A program made the translations under genes and the position numbers. DNA of 64,000 nt from Saccharothrix carnea (GTDB lineage: Bacteria; Actinomycetota; Actinomycetes; Mycobacteriales; Pseudonocardiaceae), in the NCBI RefSeq assembly GCF_003014735.1, contig NZ_PYAX01000001.1, positions 620,001-684,000 on the forward strand, written 5' to 3'. Shown here in pieces: positions 46,360-56,084 of the stretch. Position 1 is the first letter of the stretch. Every line of letters starts with the position of its first letter. Under the pieces are notes generated by a model. That model worked only from the letters and a program-made list of their open reading frames with translations. It ran no database searches and had not been told where the DNA came from.

Positions 46360-46497
46360 AGGCTCGATTTTACATGGGGTTCGGGTGCTTTAGGCTGGTC
46401 GAAGCCGGCAGGCCTGGCGGGACGCTTTTCCCCGCCGGGCCTGCCGGCTTTGGCCTGCCTGGAGTACCCGTAAGGGGCCCCATGTCAAATCGAGCCT
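46360..46497. repeat. 138-bp imperfect palindrome, copy B
   Basis: Second copy of the element at 13754-13891, same overall length. Outer arms AGGCTCGATTTTACATGGGG and CCCCATGTCAAATCGAGCCT pair with one mismatch; the inner stem is AAGCCGGCAGGC with GCCTGCCGGCTT. Relative to copy A, one base pair is missing from both arms, and two mismatches of copy A are paired here. Confidence 0.8.
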
Positions 46498-46516
46498 GAC
46501 CCAACCACCGAGCCGC

Positions 46517-46648
46517 CCTGAACGTTGAACTCAGGTCTCCTGAACGTTGAACTCACACGCCCTGAACGTTGGACTCTCGCGCCCCGAACGTACGACTCAC
46601 GCGTCGTGAACGTTGAACTCGGGGGTTCTGAACGTAGGACACGCGGGT
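46517..46648 (-). repeat. 22-bp tandem repeat array ending at a stop codon (locus B)
   Basis: Six exact 22-bp periods starting at 46517, 46539, 46561, 46583, 46605 and 46627. The last ends at 46648, the outermost base of the stop codon of the adjacent minus-strand gene, as at 14020. Cores CTGAACGTTGAACTC, CTGAACGTTGGACTC and CGAACGTACGACTC. The spacer 46127-46359 has only a short match to the copy A flank (GACCCACAT-GGAC). Confidence 0.8.
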
Positions 46649-47310
46649 CAGCGGCCGGGGTCGACCGCCCACCCCCGCCTCCGGTGGGCCATCACGAACC
46701 CGAACACCAGCGCACCACCGACCGCCACCCCCGCCACCGTCACCACCGCACTGCCGATCGCCGCACCCACGAACGGCAGCACCAGCACCGCCAACCCGAC
46801 CACCGCCGCCGTCCACACGTCCGGCTCCACCCACCGCCACCGCCGCGCCTCCACCAACCGCCCGCGCAGCCCGGTCGCGAACGCGATCAGCTCCGGGTGC
46901 GGGCTCAGCGCGATGATCTCCTCCACCAACTCCCGGCACTCGGCCCACTGGCGGGCGTTCGCCACGACCAGTGCACCGTCCGGCCCGATACCTCGCACGT
47001 CCGCCGTCCGGGCCGCCAAAGCGATGGCCAGGTGGGTGCGCAGCACGTCATCCGCCCTCGCCTCGCCACCACGCCCCAGCTCACCGCGCACCACCTCGAC
47101 CGCCGCCCCGCTGTCCCCGCCGTCGCCGCTGTCGCCGCGGTCGCCGCGGTCGCCGCCCGGACCATCCCCCAACGCTGACATCACCGCCGTGAGGGCACGC
47201 GCCAACCGCCCACGATCGGCCTCGGCGAAATCAGTCAGGTCCGCGTAGACGATCCTCGCCGCGAGCCATTCCCTGAGTTCGCTCCACTCGTTCGGCTTAT
47301 TGACAGCCAT
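46648..47310 (-). CDS. Hypothetical protein with Gly-Asp repeats and two membrane helices
   Basis: A 220-residue protein. The N-terminal half is soluble and helical (ELREWLAARIVYADLTDF). Residues about 52-68 are a run of GDR, GDS and GDG triplets from a short tandem DNA repeat. A second helical part (VVANARQWAECRELVEEIIALSP) follows, then two hydrophobic helices near the C-terminus (about 165-205) and a basic tail. No family was recognised. The stop codon is the first base of the 22-bp array. ATG 47310; divergent from the next gene. Confidence 0.72.
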   Translation of the reverse strand: MAVNKPNEWSELREWLAARIVYADLTDFAEADRGRLARALTAVMSALGDGPGGDRGDRGDSGDGGDSGAAVEVVRGELGRGGEARADDVLRTHLAIALAARTADVRGIGPDGALVVANARQWAECRELVEEIIALSPHPELIAFATGLRGRLVEARRWRWVEPDVWTAAVVGLAVLVLPFVGAAIGSAVVTVAGVAVGGALVFGFVMAHRRRGWAVDPGR

Positions 47311-47361
47311 CGCGGGTTCTCCGATTTACTCGGCGGAGCGTGACCGTCCAGATTATCCCCG

Positions 47362-48024
47362 ATGGCGAGGCGCCCGGTGAATCCGAAAAACCCGATCGGC
47401 GCCCTCCCACTGGCGCTGACCTTCACCGCCGTGTACCTGACCGTCGCCGGAACCGCCGGCTATCTGACGCTCACCGCACGCCAACCCACCCCAACCCCCA
47501 CCCTCGCCGCCGCACCTTCCCTCCCCGCAATCCCCAGCACAACCACCACAACCACCGCCCCACCCACCACAACCACCACCAACCCCACCCCCGACCAGCG
47601 ACAAATCCAGGCACCGGGCGGCCTCACCACCACCATCCCGGCCGACTGGACCGTCACCACCGGCACGGTCGCCACCACCCTCGTCGCCACCGACCCGGCG
47701 TCACCCGAACGTGAAGTCCGACTCGGCGGCGCACCGGTCACCGACCCGGCGAAAACGCTGCTCGACCGCATCACCGAAGCAGCCACCGACCGCGAACGCG
47801 AGCCCGGCCACCGAAGGGTCACGCTCGCCGCCACCACGATCCGCGACCACCCGGCCGTCACCTGGGAATTCACCGAGAACACCCCGACCGGCCCCAAACA
47901 GGTGGCCACCGCGTTCTGGGAAGTCGCCGGCGTCGAATACGTCCTCTACTCCGCCGGCCCACCCGCCGAGTGGGACCTGACCCGCACCCGTCTCACCCTG
48001 ATGGTCGACGCAGCCAAGCCCTGA
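47362..48024 (+). CDS. Hypothetical membrane-anchored exported protein
   Basis: A 220-residue protein with an N-terminal signal anchor (PLALTFTAVYLTVAGTAGYLTL, about 15-36). A Thr/Pro-rich linker of about 45 residues follows, then an outer domain of about 120 residues (GGLTTTIPADWTVT, RRVTLAATTIRDHPAVTWEF, GVEYVLYSAGP) that resembles the LpqN/PsbP-like or DUF-type domains common in actinobacterial exported proteins. The function is unknown. ATG 47362 has no strong ribosome site. It ends 14 bases before the convergent prmC stop. Confidence 0.72.
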   Translation: MARRPVNPKNPIGALPLALTFTAVYLTVAGTAGYLTLTARQPTPTPTLAAAPSLPAIPSTTTTTTAPPTTTTTNPTPDQRQIQAPGGLTTTIPADWTVTTGTVATTLVATDPASPEREVRLGGAPVTDPAKTLLDRITEAATDREREPGHRRVTLAATTIRDHPAVTWEFTENTPTGPKQVATAFWEVAGVEYVLYSAGPPAEWDLTRTRLTLMVDAAKP

Positions 48025-48038
48025 CCTCCAACCAACCT

Positions 48039-48905
48039 TCACACCCCGACCCGACGCGCCGTGGCGAACCGCGGCCTCCCCGCCAGATCAGAGTGGTCCT
48101 CCACCTCGGTCAGCACCCGACGCGTCTCCAGCAAAGCGGGCACCGCACCCCCGTGGGTGTCGTCGTGCTCGATCGCCACGTACCCCCCGGGCTTGAGCAG
48201 CCGAGCCGCCAGCCCGACGACGTGCCGGATCACCTCCAGCCCGTCCGCCCCGCCGAAGACGGCGTGCCGCGGGTCGTGGTCCGCCACCTCCGGCTGCACC
48301 TCGACCCCGTCCGGCACGTACGGCGGGTTGCACAGCACGAGGTCGACCTGCCCGTCGAGGTCCGCCAACACCTCGGGCTCGGTCACATCACCGGCGTGCA
48401 ACGTGATCGGCGTGTCGCCGGCCACCGCACGCGCCTCCGCGTTGCGGCGCGCCCACGCCAACGCCGAGGGATCACGCTCCACCGCGTGCACGGACGCGCG
48501 CGGCAACCGGTGGGCCACCGCCAACGCCAGCGCACCGGACCCCGTGCACAGGTCCACCACCACCGGGTCGTCCACTTCCACAGTGGACAGACCCCACTCC
48601 AGCACCAGCTCGGTCTCCGGGCGCGGGATGAACACGCCCGGACCGACCTCCAGGTCCACGTCCCCCAGCCACGCCCGCCCGGTGATGTGCTGCAACGGCA
48701 CGCGCGTCGCGCGCTGCCGCACGACCTTGTGCAGCGCGTCCACCACCGGCGGGTCGACCAGCGGGATGAGCGGCAACCGCGACCGCTCCACCCCGAGCAC
48801 GTGCGCGGCCAGCAGCTCCGCGTCCACCCGGGGACTGTCGACACCCGCCGCGGCCAGCAGGCGTTCCGCTTCCATGATGGCCAGCCGCAACGGGTGTCGG
48901 GTCAT
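48039..48905 (-). CDS. prmC: Release factor glutamine methyltransferase PrmC
   Basis: A 288-residue S-adenosylmethionine-dependent enzyme. It methylates the Gln of the GGQ motif in release factors RF1 and RF2. The methyltransferase motif I is VVDLCTGSGALALAVA, and the substrate-contacting NPPY motif is in LVLCNPPYVPDGVEVQPEV. An N-terminal helical domain with PLQHITGRAWLGDVDLEV binds the release factor. ATG 48905. prfA, its substrate gene, is upstream on the same strand but separated by two inserted genes. Confidence 0.96.
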   Translation of the reverse strand: MTRHPLRLAIMEAERLLAAAGVDSPRVDAELLAAHVLGVERSRLPLIPLVDPPVVDALHKVVRQRATRVPLQHITGRAWLGDVDLEVGPGVFIPRPETELVLEWGLSTVEVDDPVVVDLCTGSGALALAVAHRLPRASVHAVERDPSALAWARRNAEARAVAGDTPITLHAGDVTEPEVLADLDGQVDLVLCNPPYVPDGVEVQPEVADHDPRHAVFGGADGLEVIRHVVGLAARLLKPGGYVAIEHDDTHGGAVPALLETRRVLTEVEDHSDLAGRPRFATARRVGV

Positions 48906-48923
48906 GCACCTACCCTAAGCCGG

Positions 48924-50309
48924 TCAGAAGTTGATCATGTGCCCGGCCAGGCCGTGCACCGCTTCCTTGACCGCCTCGCCCAACGTCGGGTGCGCGTGCA
49001 CGTTGCGCGCCACCTCGTGCACGGTCAGGTCCCACTGCTGGGCCAGCGTCAGCTCCGGCAGCAACTCGGTCACGTCCGGTCCGATCAGGTGACCACCGAG
49101 CAGCTCGCCGTACTTGCCGTCGCTGATCAGCTTCACGAACCCGGCCGAGTCGCCGATGCCGTGCGCCTTGCCGTTCGCGGTGAACGGGAACTTCGCCACC
49201 TGCACGTCGAACCCGCGCTCCCGCGCCTGCGCCTCGGTCCACCCGAACGACGCGATCTGCGGCTGGCAGTACGTCGCCCGCGGGATCATCACGAAGTCCA
49301 GCTCCATGGTCTCCGCGCCCGCGATGGTCTCCGCGGCGATGATGCCCATCGACTCGGCGGCGTGCGCGAGCATCAGCTTCGCCGTCACGTCACCGATCGC
49401 GAAGATGTTCTCCACGTTCGTGCGGCCACGCCCGTCGACCGCGATCGCGCCGCGCTCGGTCAGCTGCACGCCGGTCTTCTCCAGCCCGTAGCCCTCGACC
49501 CGCGGCTGGAAGCCGATGGCCTGCAGGACCTTGTCGGCCTCCAGGACCTCCTCGACACCACCCTTGGACACCGTCACGCGCACGCGCGGCCCGGAGTCGT
49601 CGATGGACTCGACCTTCGTGGACGTCCGCACGTCGATCCCGAGCCGCTTGTACCGCTTGGCCAGCTCGGCCGACACCTCGGCGTCCTCCAGCGGCACCAC
49701 CCGGTCGAGGAACTCGACGATGGTGACCTTCACGCCGTAGTTGTGCAGCACGTACGCGAACTCGACGCCGATGGCGCCCGCACCCGCGATGACGATGCTC
49801 TCCGGCAGGTCCTGCGACAGGATCTGCTCCTCGTACGTCACCACCCGTTCGGACAGCTTCGTACCCGGCAGCAACCGCGTCGTCGCGCCCGCCGCGATGA
49901 TCGCGTGGTTGAACGTGACGGTCTCGTCACCCACCTGGATGGTGTTGGCGTCGAGGAACGTCCCCCGCCCGTTGTACTCGGTGATGCCGTTCTTCTTCAT
50001 CAGGAAGTGCACGCCCTTGACGCGCCCGTCCGCGACCTTGCGGCTGCGCTCGTAGGCGACGCCGTAGTCGAACTTCACCGTGCCGTCGACCTGGATGCCG
50101 TAGGTCTTCTGCTCGTGGGTGAACAGGTGCGCGAGCTCCGCGTTGCGCAGGAGCGCCTTCGACGGGATGCAGCCCACGTTCAGGCAGACCCCGCCCCAGT
50201 AACGCTCCTCGATGATCGCCGTCTTCAGCCCCAGCTGGGCCGCCCGGATCGCGGCGACGTACCCGCCTGGCCCCGCACCGAGGACCACGACGTCAAAGTG
50301 TGCGCTCAT
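48924..50309 (-). CDS. lpd: Dihydrolipoyl dehydrogenase (E3)
   Basis: A 461-residue FAD- and NAD-dependent disulfide oxidoreductase. It re-oxidises dihydrolipoamide in pyruvate, 2-oxoglutarate or branched-chain dehydrogenase complexes. FAD motif [21 protein letters not shown]; redox disulfide [19 protein letters not shown] motif [17 protein letters not shown]; interface His-Glu pair in [20 protein letters not shown] 50309 gives MSAHFDVVV; a GTG nine bases upstream is possible. The other complex subunits are not nearby. It lies 10 bases after the BAAT-like gene and 18 before prmC. Confidence 0.96.
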   Translation of the reverse strand: MSAHFDVVVLGAGPGGYVAAIRAAQLGLKTAIIEERYWGGVCLNVGCIPSKALLRNAELAHLFTHEQKTYGIQVDGTVKFDYGVAYERSRKVADGRVKGVHFLMKKNGITEYNGRGTFLDANTIQVGDETVTFNHAIIAAGATTRLLPGTKLSERVVTYEEQILSQDLPESIVIAGAGAIGVEFAYVLHNYGVKVTIVEFLDRVVPLEDAEVSAELAKRYKRLGIDVRTSTKVESIDDSGPRVRVTVSKGGVEEVLEADKVLQAIGFQPRVEGYGLEKTGVQLTERGAIAVDGRGRTNVENIFAIGDVTAKLMLAHAAESMGIIAAETIAGAETMELDFVMIPRATYCQPQIASFGWTEAQARERGFDVQVAKFPFTANGKAHGIGDSAGFVKLISDGKYGELLGGHLIGPDVTELLPELTLAQQWDLTVHEVARNVHAHPTLGEAVKEAVHGLAGHMINF

Positions 50310-50319
50310 GAGCGACACA

Positions 50320-51525
50320 TTAGGTGCCCAATTGGTCCGAGAAGAACTCGACGGTCCGACGCCACGCGTCCGCGCGGGCGGCGGCCGTGGCGGCGGGCGT
50401 GCCGCCCATCGAGAACCGCACGCCGGGCCCCGGTACCACGACGTCCGTCGCCGGTCGGTGCGGCGGCCCCGCGATCAGGTGTCCTGCCTCGGGGTACACC
50501 ACCCGTTCGTGCCGGAACGCGTGCCCGTGCCCGGTCAGCCGCCGCCAAGCGACCTCGCTCAGCTCCGCGCACGGCCACGACTCGTCCTGCCCGGATGAGA
50601 GCAGCAACACACCGCCTTCGATCCGCTCGACGGGGATCTCGGCGTCCTCCGGGATGCCGTCGGTGAGGTCGAACGCCGACCGCAACGACACCGGCTCGTC
50701 GTCGACCACCGCGCGGCGCAGCTCCGCCGGGATCGCGTACGGCAGGTACGGCAGCGGCCTGCCCTGCCAGGTCCACGACGCGGCCTCGTGCTCCAGCTTC
50801 TGCAGCAACCTCTGACCCGGACCGATGCACTGCGTGACGACGCCGCTGCCTACCACGCTCACCACGGCCTTGACCTGCGGGAACGTCGCGCCGACCAGCA
50901 AAGCCAGCTCACCGCCGCGCGACCCGCCGACGACTCCGAGCTCCCCCGCCCGCGCGCCGAGCCACTCCAGCGCGGTCCCGACGTACTCCAGCGGGACCTC
51001 GACCAGGTCCTCGGCGACACCGGGCACGCCGAAGTAGGCCAGCGCGAGCGCCGCGAACCCGTGCCCGGCGAGCAGCGCCGCGTCCAGCTCGTGCAGCCCG
51101 CCCTCGGACCCGCCCAGGACCAGCACACCGGGGTGCACGCCCCCGCCCTCGGGCTCGAACAGCACCCCGACCAGGCCGTTCTCTTGCACCTCGGTCCGCC
51201 GCACCCCCTCGGGCACGGTCCGCCGCTCCAGCTCCACCTTGCCGACCCCGACGACCTCGACCAGCACGGGCCCGGCCGACTCACCCGTCCGGGTCATGGA
51301 CCAGAACAACCCCATCGGGTCGACGCCCGAGTAGTCGCCCTCGACCGGCGCGTGCCTGGTCAGGTCCACCACGCCACGCTCGTCAGCCAGGAACACCGCC
51401 GATGCGGACCAGTCGCCCGTGGACGCGCTCACCGTGACCCGTTCGTCCGGTGGCAGGTCGACGACCCGGACCTCCAGCACCGCGTCGAGGGGAGCGCTCC
51501 GCGGGTTCACCAGGATTTCCGCCAT
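50320..51525 (-). CDS. Acyl-CoA thioesterase/BAAT-like hydrolase
   Basis: A 401-residue two-domain protein of the bile-acid-CoA:amino acid N-acyltransferase / acyl-CoA thioesterase family. The N-terminal 120 residues are a beta-sandwich ([27 protein letters not shown]). The rest is an alpha/beta hydrolase with [14 protein letters not shown], nucleophile elbow [12 protein letters not shown] (Ser), acid in SSGQDESWP and His in PEAGHLI. Bacterial members probably hydrolyse or transfer acyl groups; the substrate is unknown. ATG 51525, 23 bases after the prfA stop, same strand. Confidence 0.85.
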   Translation of the reverse strand: MAEILVNPRSAPLDAVLEVRVVDLPPDERVTVSASTGDWSASAVFLADERGVVDLTRHAPVEGDYSGVDPMGLFWSMTRTGESAGPVLVEVVGVGKVELERRTVPEGVRRTEVQENGLVGVLFEPEGGGVHPGVLVLGGSEGGLHELDAALLAGHGFAALALAYFGVPGVAEDLVEVPLEYVGTALEWLGARAGELGVVGGSRGGELALLVGATFPQVKAVVSVVGSGVVTQCIGPGQRLLQKLEHEAASWTWQGRPLPYLPYAIPAELRRAVVDDEPVSLRSAFDLTDGIPEDAEIPVERIEGGVLLLSSGQDESWPCAELSEVAWRRLTGHGHAFRHERVVYPEAGHLIAGPPHRPATDVVVPGPGVRFSMGGTPAATAAARADAWRRTVEFFSDQLGT

Positions 51526-51548
51526 CGCGCCGCCCCCTCATCATCGCC

Positions 51549-52604
51549 TCACCCGCCGGCGAGCCGCTCCGCGCGGTCCGCTGCCGCCAACGCGTCCAGC
51601 ACCGCGTCCAGGTCGCCGTCGAGCACCTGATCCAGGTTATGGGCTTTGTACCCAACCCGGTGATCGGAGATGCGCGATTCCGGGAAGTTGTAGGTCCGCA
51701 CGCGCTCCGAGCGGTCCACCGTGCGGATCTGCGTGCGGCGGGCGTCCGACGCCTCCTGCTGCTGCTTCTCCTCGGCCAACGCGGTCAGCCGGGCCTGCAG
51801 CACCTGCATCGCGCGCGCCTTGTTCTGCAGCTGGCTGCGCTCGTTCTGGCAGGACACCACGATGCCGGTCGGCAGGTGCGTGATGCGCACCGCCGAGTCG
51901 GTCGTGTTGACGCTCTGCCCACCCTTGCCCGACGAGCGGAACACGTCCACGCGCAGGTCGTTCTCGTCGATCTCGACCTCGACCTCGTCCAGCTCCGGGA
52001 ACACCAGGACGCCGGCGGCGGAGGTGTGGATGCGGCCCTGCGACTCGGTCACCGGCACCCGCTGCACGCGGTGCACGCCGCCCTCGTACTTCAGCCGCGA
52101 CCACACGCCGTCCGGGGTGACGGCGCGGCTCTTGATGGCCACCGTGACGTCCTTGTAGCCGCCCAGGTCGGAATCCGTGCCGTCGAGCACTTCGGCTTTC
52201 CACCCGTGGCGTTCGGCGTACCGCAGGTACATGCGCAGCAGGTCGCCCGCGAACAGGGCGGACTCCTCGCCGCCCTCACCGGACTTGATCTCCAGCACGA
52301 CGTCCGCGCCGTCGTGCGGGTCGCGCGGCAGGAGGAGCTCGGTCAGCTTCGACTCCAGCGCCGGCACGGCCTTGGCCAGCTCCTCGGCCTCCTCGGCGAA
52401 CGTCGGGTCCTCGGCGGCCAGCTCACGGGCCGTCTCCAGGTCGGACTTCGCCTGCTCCAGCTCGCGGGCGGTCTTCACGATCGGGGTCAGCTCGGCGTAG
52501 CGCTTGCCGAGTTTCCGCGCGCCCGCCTGGTCGGCGTGCACCGAGGGGTCGGCGAGCTTGGCCTCCAGCTCGGCGTGCTCGGCCAGCAGGGCGTCCAGCG
52601 TCAC
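51549..52604 (-). CDS. prfA: Peptide chain release factor 1
   Basis: A 351-residue RF1 that ends translation at UAA and UAG. The peptidyl-tRNA hydrolysis motif GGQ is in [16 protein letters not shown], the Gln of which is the target of Prm[16 protein letters not shown] and the C-terminal [22 protein letters not shown] are also typical. GTG 52604 gives the standard start [15 protein letters not shown] hairpin separates it from rpmE upstream. Confidence 0.97.
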   Translation of the reverse strand: MTLDALLAEHAELEAKLADPSVHADQAGARKLGKRYAELTPIVKTARELEQAKSDLETARELAAEDPTFAEEAEELAKAVPALESKLTELLLPRDPHDGADVVLEIKSGEGGEESALFAGDLLRMYLRYAERHGWKAEVLDGTDSDLGGYKDVTVAIKSRAVTPDGVWSRLKYEGGVHRVQRVPVTESQGRIHTSAAGVLVFPELDEVEVEIDENDLRVDVFRSSGKGGQSVNTTDSAVRITHLPTGIVVSCQNERSQLQNKARAMQVLQARLTALAEEKQQQEASDARRTQIRTVDRSERVRTYNFPESRISDHRVGYKAHNLDQVLDGDLDAVLDALAAADRAERLAGG

Positions 52605-52673
52605 GATCGTGCTCCGGTCTTGGGGTTCGCAGAGGTGGTGCTTCGGTGCGTCGCAGCGCGGTGCGGAGACGAC

Positions 52674-52710
52674 AACGGCGCCCACCCTCGGAATCGGGGT
52701 GGACGCCGTT
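52674..52710 (-). terminator. Hairpin between rpmE and prfA
   Basis: Seven-bp arms AACGGCG and CGCCGTT, extended inward by CCACC with GGTGG. It lies just after the rpmE stop on the minus strand and suggests that prfA is partly insulated from rpmE. Confidence 0.55.
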
Positions 52711-52717
52711 CTGGCAG

Positions 52718-52930
52718 CTACTTGGCGCGCTTGCCGTAGCGGGCCTCGAAGCGCGCGACCCGACCACCGGTGTCGAGGATCTTCTGCTTGCCCGTGTAGA
52801 ACGGGTGGCAGTTGGCGCAGATCTCGACGTGGATGGCGCCGGACGTCTTGGTGCTGCGGGTGGTGAAGGTGTTGCCACAACCGCAGGTGACCTCGGTCGT
52901 CACGTACTCGGGGTGAATGCCGGTCTTCAA
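52718..52930 (-). CDS. rpmE: Ribosomal protein L31, zinc-binding form
   Basis: A 70-residue large-subunit protein. It carries four cysteines (Cys16, Cys18, Cys38, Cys41 in VTCGCGN and EICANCHPF), so it is the zinc-containing form that can be replaced by a cysteine-free paralog under zinc starvation. [22 protein letters not shown] is the conserved C-terminus. ATG 52930 follows AAAGGGA. It is followed by a hairpin and then prfA. Confidence 0.97.
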   Translation of the reverse strand: MKTGIHPEYVTTEVTCGCGNTFTTRSTKTSGAIHVEICANCHPFYTGKQKILDTGGRVARFEARYGKRAK

Positions 52931-53178
52931 CGTCTTGTCCCTTTCCTAAGTGGCCGCCGGGTCCTCGTTGGGGATTCTTCGAGGTGAACCGGAGCCGGAC
53001 TCGACCCGACAGTGTGCCAGATCGGCTGTCACCGACTGCAACGCCAGGCACGGTGGGCTTGTTCCCGGTGGGCAGCGTCACAACCGCTCGCCGATGGTGG
53101 TCGACCATTCGGCGCACGAGGTAACCGCTGAACTACACAGTGCAGCGGTCCACGTTGCGCGGACGCCACACTGGCGGC

Positions 53179-53589
53179 GTGTTGTGCACTGTCGGGCGTC
53201 CCCTGCCGCTGACCGCGTGGCTGGCTGTGCCCTTCCTGTTCAGCATCGCCGTCCTGGGTCTCACCGGATTGGGTGGCCTGCTCCTGGGTGCGCCGGCGTA
53301 CCTGGTCCTGTCGAGCCCGGTCTTCGGCGCGGGTGTCGCCGTGGGCGTGGCCGCCTCCGGCACCGTCCTGTGGACCGCGCGGTGGCAGCGGGTGTGGCTG
53401 CGCTGGCCGTACCTGGCCGCCGTGCTGGCGGTCGGCGTGCTGCTGGACGGCGTGCGCGTGCCCGTGGTGGCCCTGGTCGGGCTGGGCGTGCCGGTCACCG
53501 CGCTGCTGGTCGCCCAGTACTTCCACGAACGCCGCCGCACCGCCGAGCTGGCCGAGGCGGGCCTGGCGGCGCCCTCCCCGCCCTGCTGA
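53179..53589 (+). CDS. Hypothetical four-helix membrane protein
   Basis: About 136 residues. Hydrophobic segments at about 10-35, 42-62, 75-90 and 95-115 predict four membrane helices, with a charged C-terminal tail (YFHERRRTAELAE). No family was recognised. GTG 53179 is assumed; a frame opening at 53140 exists but gives an Arg-rich start. It lies on the plus strand between rpmE and rho and ends at a shared hairpin. Confidence 0.65.
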   Translation: MLCTVGRPLPLTAWLAVPFLFSIAVLGLTGLGGLLLGAPAYLVLSSPVFGAGVAVGVAASGTVLWTARWQRVWLRWPYLAAVLAVGVLLDGVRVPVVALVGLGVPVTALLVAQYFHERRRTAELAEAGLAAPSPPC

Positions 53590-53618
53590 CCCCTCGACCA
53601 CCCCACCCCACCAACGCC

Positions 53619-53656
53619 CGAAGGCCCGTCCGGCAGTCACGCCGGGCGGGCCTTCG
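53619..53656. terminator. Bidirectional terminator between a membrane protein gene and rho
   Basis: A 16-bp stem (CGAAGGCCCGTCCGGC with GCCGGGCGGGCCTTCG, one mismatch) around AGTCAC. It lies between two convergent genes, 30 bp from one stop and 15 bp from the other. Confidence 0.8.
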
Positions 53657-53670
53657 GTCGTCGCGCGCGG

Positions 53671-55740
53671 TCAGTCGTTGTCCGCGCCCGGGGTGGTCTT
53701 GGCCACCTGCATCAGGAACTCGATGTTCGTGCGGCTCTTGCGCAACCGGTCGAGCAGCAGGTCGATGGCCTGCTGGCTGTCCAGGGCGTGCAGCACCCTG
53801 CGCAGCTTGTGCATGACCGCCAGCTCGTCCGGCGAGAGCAGCAGGTCTTCCTTGCGGGTACCGGACGAGTCGACGTCCACCGCGGGGAAGGTCCGCTTGT
53901 CCGCGATCTTCCGGTCGAGCTTGAGCTCGGCGTTACCCGTGCCCTTGAACTCCTCGAAGATCACGCTGTCACCCGCGGACCCGGTCTCGACCAGGGCCGT
54001 CGCGATGACGGTCAGCGAGCCGCCGCCCTCGATGTTGCGGGCCGCGCCCAGGAACCGCTTCGGCGGGTACAGGGCGGTCGAGTCGACACCACCGGACAGG
54101 ATCCGGCCGCTCGCGGGGGCCGCGAGGTTGTAGGCACGACCCAGCCGGGTGATCGAGTCCAGCAGCACGACCACGTCGTGACCCATCTCGACCAGGCGCT
54201 TCGCCCGCTCGATGGCCAGCTCCGAGATCGTGGTGTGGTCCGACGGCGGGCGGTCGAAGGTGGAGGCGATGACCTCGCCCTTCACCGACCGCTGCATGTC
54301 GGTGACCTCTTCGGGGCGCTCGTCCACCAGCACCACCATCAGGTGGCACTCGGGGTTGTTCTTCGTGATCGCGTTCGCGATCGACTGGAGCACCGAGGTC
54401 TTGCCCGCCTTCGGCGGCGACACGACCAGGGCGCGCTGGCCCTTGCCGATCGGCATCACCAGGTCGATGACGCGCGTGGTGAGGATGTGCGGTTCCGTCT
54501 CGAGGCGCAGGCGCTCGTTCGGGTACAGCGGCGTCAGCTTGGTGAAGTCCGGCCGGTTGCGGGACTCCTCCGGGTCGAGGCCGTTGATCTTGTCCACCCG
54601 CACCAGGGGGTTGAACTTCTGGCGCTGCTGCTCGCCGTCGCGCGGCTGCCGCACGGCGCCGATCAGGGCGTCGCCGCGGCGCAGCCCGTACTTGCGGACC
54701 AGCGACAACGACACGTACACGTCGTTCGGCCCGGCCAGGTAGCCCGAGGTGCGGACGAACGCGTAGTTCTCCAGCACGTCGAGGATGCCCGCCACGGGCA
54801 GCAGGACGTCGTCGTCGCGCACCTCGGTGTCGGTGGGCTGGCCGCCGTCCTCGCCGCGGCCACCGCGGCGGCGGCGGTCGCGGAAGCGGCGACCGCGACG
54901 GCCGCCGTCCTCGTCGTCGCCGTCGTTGCCGCTCTGCTGGCGGTTGCGGTTCTGGTCGCGGTCGCGGCCACCCCGGTCGCCGCGGTCGTCCCGCCCACCC
55001 CGGTCCTGGCGGTCGCCGCGGTTGCCGCGCTCGCCCCGGTCCTGGCGCTGTTCGCGCTGCTCGGAGCGGTCCTGGCGGTCACCGCGGTCGGACCGGTCAC
55101 CCCGGTCGGACCGCTCCGCGCGGTCGGACCGCTCCGCGCGGTCGGGCCGCTCGGGGCGCTCGGCCTGGCGGCCCTCACCCTGCTGGCGATCGGCCTGGAC
55201 GCGCTCGGCCTGAGCGGGCCGCTCGGCCTGCGGCGGTGCCTGGCGGTCCTCCGCGGCCGGAGCCTCGGGGCTGCCCGCGGGGCGGTTGGCGGAACGGCGG
55301 CGGCGGTTGCCGCGGCGGCCACCGTCCTCCTCCGCGGCGGGCCGCTCGGCCACGTCGAGCTGTTGCTGGGTCGGCTTGTCCACGGCGGGAGCCTCGACGG
55401 CCTTCGCCACCGCGGGCGCGGACTCGACGGCCGCCTTGGGCGCCTCGGCCTTCTTCTCGGCCTTGGGCGGCGTCGCGGCACTGCCCCGACCGGAGGTGCC
55501 GCCCTGCCGCTCCTTGATGGCGGCGATCAGGTCGCCCTTGCGGAGGCCGGCCACGCCGGTGATACCCAGCTGACCTGCGAGTTCACGGAGTTCGGCCAGC
55601 ACCATTCCAGAGAGGCCCGCGCGCTTGCGCGGCGTGGCACTGCCGTTCGAAGGGGTGGTCAGAGCGTTCTCCTCGGCTCCGGAACTGGCAGCGGCGGGAG
55701 CAGCAGGAGCTTGGCTGCTCAGTACTTCGGTGTTGGTCAC
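53671..55740 (-). CDS. rho: Transcription termination factor Rho with a large low-complexity insert
   Basis: A 689-residue Rho, far longer than the 419 of E. coli. The N-terminus (about 40-80) is the helical domain (LSGMVLAELRELAGQLGI). Residues about 85-300 are an insert rich in Arg, Asp, Gly, Glu and Gln with DRAERSD and DRGDRSD-type repeats; such inserts occur in other actinobacterial Rho proteins and bind RNA. The primary RNA-binding domain (VAGILDVLENYAFVRTSGYL) and the hexameric ATPase follow, with Walker A SPPKAGKTSVLQ and VLLDSITRLGRAYN. GTG 55740 after AAGGA. Confidence 0.96.
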   Translation of the reverse strand: MTNTEVLSSQAPAAPAAASSGAEENALTTPSNGSATPRKRAGLSGMVLAELRELAGQLGITGVAGLRKGDLIAAIKERQGGTSGRGSAATPPKAEKKAEAPKAAVESAPAVAKAVEAPAVDKPTQQQLDVAERPAAEEDGGRRGNRRRRSANRPAGSPEAPAAEDRQAPPQAERPAQAERVQADRQQGEGRQAERPERPDRAERSDRAERSDRGDRSDRGDRQDRSEQREQRQDRGERGNRGDRQDRGGRDDRGDRGGRDRDQNRNRQQSGNDGDDEDGGRRGRRFRDRRRRGGRGEDGGQPTDTEVRDDDVLLPVAGILDVLENYAFVRTSGYLAGPNDVYVSLSLVRKYGLRRGDALIGAVRQPRDGEQQRQKFNPLVRVDKINGLDPEESRNRPDFTKLTPLYPNERLRLETEPHILTTRVIDLVMPIGKGQRALVVSPPKAGKTSVLQSIANAITKNNPECHLMVVLVDERPEEVTDMQRSVKGEVIASTFDRPPSDHTTISELAIERAKRLVEMGHDVVVLLDSITRLGRAYNLAAPASGRILSGGVDSTALYPPKRFLGAARNIEGGGSLTVIATALVETGSAGDSVIFEEFKGTGNAELKLDRKIADKRTFPAVDVDSSGTRKEDLLLSPDELAVMHKLRRVLHALDSQQAIDLLLDRLRKSRTNIEFLMQVAKTTPGADND

Positions 55741-56084
55741 ACATGTCCTTCCTGACCGGAGCGCGCCTCCTACGCGTTCCAGCGGACCTGCCGTCCGACG
55801 GAATGCGGTGCGGCAGTTTCGTCCCGGTTCAGGCGGACCTGGCGACGGCGCGGAACGCGCACGAAAGCGGAGTCCTCCGGTACGGGACTTCGGTCACACG
55901 GCGAGCGGGTGCCTTCCAGCGTCGACCCCGTCCATACGGCACAGAGCCAAGTCACTGGAGAAATGCGATCCGGAACGAACGTCCGGGCACCACACCGGCG
56001 CCCGTGCGCGCGGTGACTGATGGCCCCGAGGGTAGACGCCGGTCCGGCCGGGTGCAACAACCGGGGCACGGCGCGTCGCCTCAC
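55741..56084. other. 344-bp rho leader/thrB-rho spacer
   Basis: Holds no credible gene. AAGGACATGT directly before the rho start is its ribosome site. The long space suggests a promoter and a leader that could carry autoregulation, as rho genes often have, but no convincing -35/-10 pair or attenuator hairpin was recognised. Confidence 0.4.

Noticed and set aside
53788..55755. Hydrophobic plus-strand frame opposite rho
   Set aside because: The Val/Ala-rich stretch is the antisense reading of the Arg/Asp/Gly repeats in the Rho insert.
55741..56084. Attenuator or riboswitch in the rho leader
   Set aside because: No convincing conserved fold or terminator/antiterminator pair was seen by eye.
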